This document shows, in pieces, positions 57,130-64,000 of a DNA stretch of 64,000 nt. Made by a program: the position numbers and the translations under genes. A model generated the notes under the pieces. The model was not told the DNA's origin and searched no databases. It saw only the letters and a program-made list of their open reading frames with translations. Positions within the stretch are counted from its first letter, which is position 1, and each line of letters opens with the position of its first letter. This DNA comes from Hofstenia miamia (lineage: Eukaryota; Xenacoelomorpha; Acoela; Hofsteniidae): the NCBI GenBank assembly GCA_900660155.1, contig CABFPE010000079.1, forward strand, positions 329,442 to 393,441, written 5' to 3'.

Positions 57130-57790
57130 TGTAGTCCAATCCATGGTTATAGAAGAAGAATATGATTCTTAGGAATGATATTAAGATATTTTAAAAGCAT
57201 GTTACATAATGTAATAGTAATAAACTAAAAATGAATTTTGCCAAAAATCAAATTGCCATTTTTTTCATCTATAGAACAAAGAGATCTTACTGAAAATATT
57301 AAAATTTATGTTTGTGATAACAAACATGTTCAAAGCACATGCGTAAAATATTTTGGTGTGATAATTGACAATGATTTAAAATTAGAAAAATTTTCTTTCC
57401 GAAAATTAAAAAATGGCCTTTGAATATAAATATGTGCACCATTTGCGTCATGTAGAAAATTTTTTCCATGTAAAATGCATTAGTTCAATTGTCATAATTC
57501 AATTTAATTACTGTGCACTTCACATCTCAAGACATTTATTGGACATTTAGAACACTTAATTTTATTTACAAGCATAAATCTATAGCACAAAAAGTTTATC
57601 TCATGATTTTTTGCCCTAAATTATTATTCAGAATCAATTCTTATGTGAGATACAAAATTTTGTTCATGAATTTTTTGATCAAGCTTGCTTACATCAATTG
57701 CATCAAATTCAAGGTTGAGAATAAAATATATTTAAGTATCAACAATAGTAATGATAAGTTTCCTTTTAAATGCCTAATCTTTTGAATTGA
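57130..57790 (+). pseudogene. LINE reverse transcriptase C-terminal fragment
   Basis: A frame at 57238-57423 contains VKYFGVIIDNDLKLEKF, the thumb-region signature of non-LTR reverse transcriptases (YLGVxIDxxLxW). After a frame change, SSIVIIQFNYCALHI at about 57480-57525 resembles the following segment (an FxYC pattern). The catalytic YxDD part is absent. It is a short dead fragment, apparently of the same broad group as the LINE at 40337. Confidence 0.6.
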
Positions 57791-58904
57791 AATTAAGTAA
57801 TGATATAAATTATCTGAAAAATTATAAACCATCAAGAAAAGATCAAAGTTGTATTTTCATATGTCATTGAAACTGCTGTTACTAATTCTTCTTTCGATTT
57901 CTCTGAAAATCCTTTAAGGAATTTTCTATAAAACGTTGAAAATTCTCGACAAATGGCTGGTTTAAAATTTGTATACCCTGAACCTTCGTCCGTAGCAATT
58001 TCTTTATTGTTATTCTATTGTATTTAATAATATAACTTGATTCCTTTTGAATATTTAATTCTCTAAATTTTCACAAATTTGGTATAATTTGGATGGAAAT
58101 AGTTTTATTGTAAATACTTCAGTATATTCAAATTTATTCCTTGAAAATATTTTAAATTATCTTAAACTTTAAACGGCATTACTACGGTTGACGGTGTTGT
58201 AGATATATTTATATATTCATGCATAGAAAACTACGCATATATAATAAATGTTGTTAAACGAATTGGAAACTTTTGTAAAAATATATTGTTTCACTGAATT
58301 AAATTCTTGAGTCGACAATGCATTGTGTGCAATCATTAAAATTTCAAAATTTCAGTATAATTCAAACATCTTAAAGTTTTTCCTTTGATATTGGTGAGCC
58401 AAATAAATAAAAACTTATAAAATTGACAAACAGCATACAGTAGGAAAAATTTTTCCTCTATATTTCTAAGATCCATAAAATTTTTTGTTATATAATGGGA
58501 AAATTTATAATTATTAACATTGACTTCTCAGAAAAGTGATTTTAATTGAGATTGCATACTAATATTGCTTATTTTAATTTCTTTGCTCTATAGCCTTAAC
58601 ATTTATTGGTAAGGTTGTTTGCATATTCTGATGAAATGTATTAAAACGGATGTAAAAGTAGTCACAAAAAACAATGTTAGGAAAAAATTTTCAAGATTTC
58701 TGGGTTGAATCATTTATGATATTGTGAGTAAATTAGCTTTTAACATTATTGAAATTGCGGCGGGCAGGGACGTACGCAGAATTTTCTGATTTGGGGATAT
58801 CTCAGTCTTAATCAATGACTATGTGAAAATTTTTAATACATTGAAAAAATAGAGCCTAAAATGCATTTTACGATTTAGTTTTTAAAATTTTGTAATTTTT
58901 TGCA
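57791..58904. other. Intergenic
   Basis: AT-rich. At 58768-58782 GCAGGGACGTACGCAG resembles a hAT-type element end (CAGGGACGTACGC); the opposite end was not found. Confidence 0.35.
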
Positions 58905-59072
58905 AATGGTACTATGAGTATTATGGAGAATGGTACTATGAGTATGATTGAGAATGGTACTATGGGTATTATGGAGAATGGTACTATGAGTATTATGGAG
59001 AATGGTACTATGAGTATTATGGAGAATGGTACTATGAGTATTATGGAGAATGGTACTATGAGTATTATGGCG
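58905..59072. repeat. 24-bp minisatellite, seven units
   Basis: Seven units of AATGGTACTATGAGTATTATGGAG start every 24 bp from 58905; units 2, 3 and 7 carry a few changes. The unit length keeps one frame open, giving an eight-residue repeat (NGTMSIME) inside an 81-codon ORF (58914-59159). Copy number may be polymorphic. Nothing suggests that the ORF is a real gene. Confidence 0.95.
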
Positions 59073-59159
59073 ATATTACATCTTGGTTTAAATTCTGATA
59101 AAGTAACAAAGAGAACAACCGTAAAGTTAGCAATAAATATTATCTATGGCTCTCATTAA

Positions 59160-61569
59160 GAACTCTGCTGTAGGATTGAAAAGAGTCTTGAAGTTTTCAT
59201 GGATTTCAGTCTTACTTATTGCAAAATAGAAGTGTTTGTCAACGTTTCTAAGCAAAAAGTGAAATAGGAAAAATGTCTATGACTACTCTATAATTCTTAA
59301 ATATCAAAAAATCATCTTAAAATATGACTGATTGCAATTTTTTCAAATGTATGTTTTTGAAGTTAGGAAACTTGATTGAGAGAAATTTCATGCAAATAGG
59401 AAACCATCAAAAACTTAACAGAAGAATAAGCAAACGTGGGAAGGATATATAAATTGGACAATTGAAGAAATATAAATGGGAACATATTGCGATGTTTGTG
59501 CATATTCGAATGTCGAGAATGAGTTTTTTGGCTGTTTTCCCAGATAGACATAAATTCAACAAAATTTGAGAAAAGCAGTTCCACAAAAGATGAGCCTCTT
59601 TTATCAAGTATGAGATGGAGGTTAAAGACGAAGGCGAAGTAATAAACTGAACACCAAATTTCTTCTAATGAATCAACGAGTTTAGATCCAATATTGAAAT
59701 GCTATGAAAAAGTTAGTTGTTTCAAAAAAAAGAATTGGTAAACATTGTAAGGCAAATTCAGAAAAATCTTAATTTACAAGAAAATCAAAGGATGACATTT
59801 TTTGGCATTCTTCAAATTAAGCAACGAAATATTGCTGAGTTTCTATACCAATTTAGCTTTATCTGTATGTTTAAGTAGTAGACTTTATGCCGATGCACAG
59901 GTAAATTCGGCAGTAGATATATCCGGTAGAAGCCATCTCGGAAGGGTGTCAGATTTAGAGACCTAAAAATGACGAATAGCTTTAATGATATCCAAAAGCG
60001 TTGCTTCGGCTCATTGTATGAAGATGAAATTGGAATGTTATTGCCAGGCATGTCCATGGGACATCTTTTTCTGTCCCATCCTATCCCATTCCCTTCTATT
60101 CCAGGGGTTTCTCATTATAATATTAATATGGAATACAGTTCAAAAAAATTATTAAATTTATAAAAGTGTAGGTTTAGTCTCTATTAAATCGGATTACACG
60201 TACAAAGAGACATGCAAAATGACAACATTTATTTACTTTATTAACTTTAGAACTCAGAAATATAATCTAATTCCGGATTATTCTACAATGAGAAATAAAA
60301 GAAGTGCGGTGTCCCATGGAAAAATCATTCCTATATACAACACTGGTTATTGCCATTCCACCACTATCCATGAGATTGAATACTAAAAATTTCGACCCAA
60401 AAATTCACTCTTCAATACAGAACTATGTTGTTATCACATCACACACATGCATTTCATATCTCTCAAAGAAGTGAATATGAAATGCATATAAAATCGAATT
60501 ACATAGATTAAGAAAAAACCTTAATTTTTTAAGAATATCGCTTAATGGTGAAGTTCACTTTGTGTTCTTATTAGACAAGTTAAATCTACGATTATGGCTA
60601 CACAAATGTAAATATGTACTTTAAAATGTAACCTAGAGCAGATGAGTTAATCCAAAAAATCTTTGTGAAAATTTGAGTTGCGCATTTGAACTATTTTTAA
60701 TGACCATCTTGGTATTGAGAAAGCATATCAATGTACAATAACTCTATTTGACCTACAAAATCAAAATTTTCCTTGAAGCAATACAGCCCTATTTTTTAAG
60801 AAGCTTGACGCTAATTGGATTTATACCTGTTTAGAAATGCTTTTTCTAACAAAGTTTACAGTTCAAAGAAATAGGAAATTGACCGCACTTATTTAATTCA
60901 ATTTAATTCAGAAGCCTCAGTATGTCTTAAAAAGTTTAAATTTGCTTAAAACTTTCTACAAACTGTGTACATATTTTAAATTTCAGGAAATTTGTGAGTC
61001 AGTAACTGTCGCGCTGTTTTACTTGCTAAGACAATATTGGGGCTGCTTGCAATTTCCGATACCTTTGTGTTGAGAACTTGGAATGAATCTGTAAAGCTGG
61101 GCGAATATCGCAATATGTAATCATGGTTACTTGGCAAGACCGTGCAAAGATCTGGTAGCAACATTTTCCTGATGTGTGCGTCCGCGCAAGCATTGCTGAC
61201 AGCTTATTAAAACCTTTCCCAAGCGCTAAAATATTTTGTCCAATGGGGCTATATGATCGCAATTGGGGTGAATTCATCAATTTAACAAGCTGACAATTAA
61301 AAATAGGTTCGGAATGGCAGCTACAAGGGTATGTGTGCATGAGTCTGATATTAAGTTCTCTGCTCACAGTTTTTTGTTATGAAAGAGTGACACCCACCAA
61401 TTTGTCTATAGAAAAAATTTTTATTCAAAATAATGGCAGTTAAATTCCAGAACCAAAGAAAATGATTGGATTGTTAATGTACATGTACTTTTGCAATACA
61501 TGCTTTATTAAACAATATGTCTTAAACATTTAAAGCCAGTGTTGGCTGAAAAATCATGGAGTGCTTGAG
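59160..61569. other. Intergenic, nothing recognised
   Basis: AT-rich sequence, with a short GGGACAT...TCCCATCC-type imperfect repeat near 60058-60090. No gene or element identified. Confidence 0.4.
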
Positions 61570-64000
61570 GCATGCTTAAACAGTGCTGAAAACACGTTTT
61601 TCCAATTTTATTTTCAGATGTTTTTTTCAAGTACGAAGCCACTCTTTGCTAGAAAGATAAAGTTCAAAAACTTGTGATTCGCTAAAAATGCTAAATCAAA
61701 ATTTAATTGCAGCCAAAATTTATTCCTAAAGTATTTAAACCATATTACTTTGGTATTTTTCTATTTTTATTATTTTGTGAATTTTTTGTGTATTTCTGTT
61801 AAGATATTTATTAAAAATAACTTGTTTTAAACGTTTTAAATGTTTAAGAAGGTTTAAATTTTTTTCTCTAAAGAACATAATTTTCCCAACCATGCTTAAG
61901 ACTATGGAACAAGAGGCTGCAACTGGTTGCTAGTATAACTACTATGTGTATTCTCAGTATTTTTGCTTCTGCCTTTATTCATTTACTATTAGCGGTTCAC
62001 AACGATTCGCATACAGAAATTACACATGTAAGCCAACTGAAATTTCGCTTGGATTTTCAAAGACGCAGTGGTTGCCCTAACATTTATACAATCAAATTAT
62101 TTCAGTGGTTAATAATCAGATGATTTTTCTGCTGGAGTACCCTGCTTCAAGAATTCTGAAGAAAGTAAAAAAAATAACTTTGAAATAAATTGATAATTTA
62201 ATTAAGTTTCAATTCTTAAAATTTGCTATATTCGGCTTGTAGTTTCTAGAATTCTATTTAGATTAGTTTTACTTACTTGATTACAATTTTCTATAATAAT
62301 ACTAGCATTTAAAGAAGTGGGTGATGACGATTATATCTCTGACCGATCTACTGCAGTGTCAAAAGCAAAACTACTTTTTACAAAGCAAGCATTTCGGAGT
62401 CTCCCTCACAACAGTAAGACATCCATAGCTCCAAATAAGGAGATTGCAACACCGCTTATCCAACTGCCATGAAGGAGACTTTAAGTTGTTCTTCATGTCA
62501 TTGCGATTTTGTGAGCGAGACAACGCAATGTCTTCTTCCCTCCTTATCACTGATTCGATGAAAGCGGCTGTCCATTCCGGGTTATGCTGACAAACCGACG
62601 TTGAAGCGCCCGAGTGAATCGTGTGCTCTTAGCGTCAGAACCGGAATGCATTGATACTGGAATTTCGGGTCAGTTTATATGCACGAAAAGAGCAAACATT
62701 TAAATATTGTCAAATAGTTGTGCGGATGCTTTTTATTGACACAAGTTCGATGTTGTGCGAAAGGCGAGTAGAAAAAAATGGATGTTCAAAATTTTAGCAT
62801 TTTTCAATCAATTGTGAAACTCATTTTTAAAACTAAGCATTTAAATTCAACGTCAATTGTTAACATTGGCTAAAACAAAAAATGACCCCTATCATTATAT
62901 ATATATATATATATANGCATGCTTAAACAGTGCTGAAAACACGTTTTTCCAATTTTATTTTCAGATGTTTTTTTCAAGTACGAAGCCACTCTTTGCTAGA
63001 AAGATAAAGTTCAAAAACTTGTGATTCGCTAAAAATGCTAAATCAAAATTTAATTGCAGCCAAAATTTATTCCTAAAGTATTTAAACCATATTACTTTGG
63101 TATTTTTCTATTTTTATTATTTTGTGAATTTTTTGTGTATTTCTGTTAAGATATTTATTAAAAATAACTTGTTTTAAACGTTTTAAATGTTTAAGAAGGT
63201 TTAAATTTTTTTCTCTAAAGAACATAATTTTCCCAACCATGCTTAAGACTATGGAACAAGAGGCTGCAACTGGTTGCTAGTATAACTACTATGTGTATTC
63301 TCAGTATTTTTGCTTCTGCCTTTATTCATTTACTATTAGCGGTTCACAACGATTCGCATACAGAAATTACACATGTAAGCCAACTGAAATTTCGCTTGGA
63401 TTTTCAAAGACGCAGTGGTTGCCCTAACATTTATACAATCAAATTATTTCAGTGGTTAATAATCAGATGGTTTTTCTGCTGGAGTACCCTGCTTCAAGAA
63501 TTCTGAAGAAAGTAAAAAAAATAACTTTGAAATAAATTGATAATTTAATTAAGTTTCAATTCTTAAAATTTGCTATATTCGGCTTGTAGTTTCTAGAATT
63601 CTATTTAGATTAGTTTTACTTACTTGATTACAATTTTCTATAATAATACTAGCATTTAAAGAAGTGGGTGATGACGATTATATCTCTGACCGATCTACTG
63701 CAGTGTCAAAAGCAAAACTACTTTTTACAAAGCAAGCATTTCGGAGTCTCCCTCACAACAGTAAGACATCCATAGCTCCAAATAAGGAGATTGCAACACC
63801 GCTTATCCAACTGCCATGAAGGAGACTTTAAGTTGTTCTTCATGTCATTGCGATTTTGTGAGCGAGACAACGCAATGTCTTCTTCCCTCCTTATCACTGA
63901 TTCGATGAAAGCGGCTGTCCATTCCGGGTTATGCTGACAAACCGACGTTGAAGCGCCCGAGTGAATCGTGTGCTCTTAGCGTCAGAACCGGAATGCATTG
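61570..64000. other. 1.35-kb segment assembled twice around a single N
   Basis: 61570-62915 and 62917-64000 match with an offset of 1347 and are separated by one N at 62916, at the end of an (AT)n tract. I noticed one substitution (A at 62123, G at 63470), so the two could be allelic versions or raw contig-end overlap. The second copy runs off the window. Confidence 0.85.
62204..62915 (+). repeat. Hairpin-bearing repeat family, copy C
   Basis: Closely similar to 37501-38168 throughout, including the AGTCTCC/GGAGACT hairpin (62398-62404 with 62474-62480), the GAAAGCGGCTGTCCATTCC block and the terminal (AT)n tract. It carries an extra segment before the AT tract. It is repeated from 63551 onward by the assembly duplication. 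Upstream sequence differs from copy B, so the shared unit has defined edges. Confidence 0.65.

Noticed and set aside
58905..59072. CRISPR array or coding repeat protein
   Set aside because: Direct 24-bp units without spacers; it is a minisatellite.
1..64000. tRNA and rRNA genes
   Set aside because: No convincing tRNA A/B boxes with cloverleaf or rRNA-like sequence was noticed by eye; a covariance-model scan would settle it.

Overview
The window is AT-rich animal nuclear DNA, probably from an invertebrate. Its only multi-exon genes have GT-AG introns and are relatives of animal carbonyl reductase. The rest is low-complexity intergenic DNA full of animal transposons (Tc1/mariner, P, hAT, Penelope-like, LINE, an LTR, several MITEs). 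I cannot name the phylum from the sequence.

The functional core is a dispersed cluster of four NADPH-dependent short-chain dehydrogenase/reductase genes (carbonyl reductase 1 type). They lie as two convergent pairs: A (+, 5021-6411) facing B (-, 8980-11453), and C (+, 21236-25384) facing D (-, 44324-47081). All share one five-exon architecture. Exons 3-5 are 114, 171 and 201 nt in every copy, and exon 2 is 151 nt in A-C. B looks complete (270 residues, or 271 from an upstream ATG). D looks complete apart from a six-codon deletion after NNAG. C has a one-base deletion in exon 1, and A has no recognisable exon 1 in the window. A splice acceptor 0-43 nt upstream of the ATG in B, C and D points to non-coding first exons. 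A short diverged block ending in GTAAG, present three times (near 2.7, 20.8 and 54.9 kb), is a candidate for such an exon.

Layout: 0-5 kb, small repeats and a hAT-type MITE. 5-11.5 kb, genes A and B. 12.5-14.6 kb, a pogo-like end, a gap and a TIR element carrying a helix-turn-helix remnant. 19.4-19.8 kb, a 66-bp tandem repeat and a transposase fragment. 20.7-25.4 kb, gene C. 26-30 kb, two decayed DNA transposons. 33.8-34.3 kb, an LTR. 34.8-38.2 kb, two copies of a non-coding repeat with a hairpin, one next to a small secreted-peptide ORF. 38.8-40.2 kb, an apparently intact Tc1-like element. 40.3-43.1 kb, a dead LINE split by a MITE. 43.4-44.2 kb, a Penelope-like remnant with a hammerhead-ribozyme-like core. 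44.3-48.6 kb, gene D with its first-exon region assembled twice. 49.0-49.7 kb, a long foldback element. 51.9-54.8 kb, a decayed P element with terminal repeats and target duplication. 57-59 kb, a LINE fragment and a 24-bp minisatellite. 61.6-64 kb, another segment assembled twice.

The assembly is imperfect. There are two 1000-N gaps, a 21-N gap and two single-N joins. The three short joins are flanked by identical or nearly identical sequence and are probably unresolved contig overlaps, not biological duplications. The best candidates for new biology are the hairpin repeat family, the shared 5' block of the reductase genes, the intact Tc1-like element with unusual D-to-E spacing, and the Penelope/hammerhead remnant.
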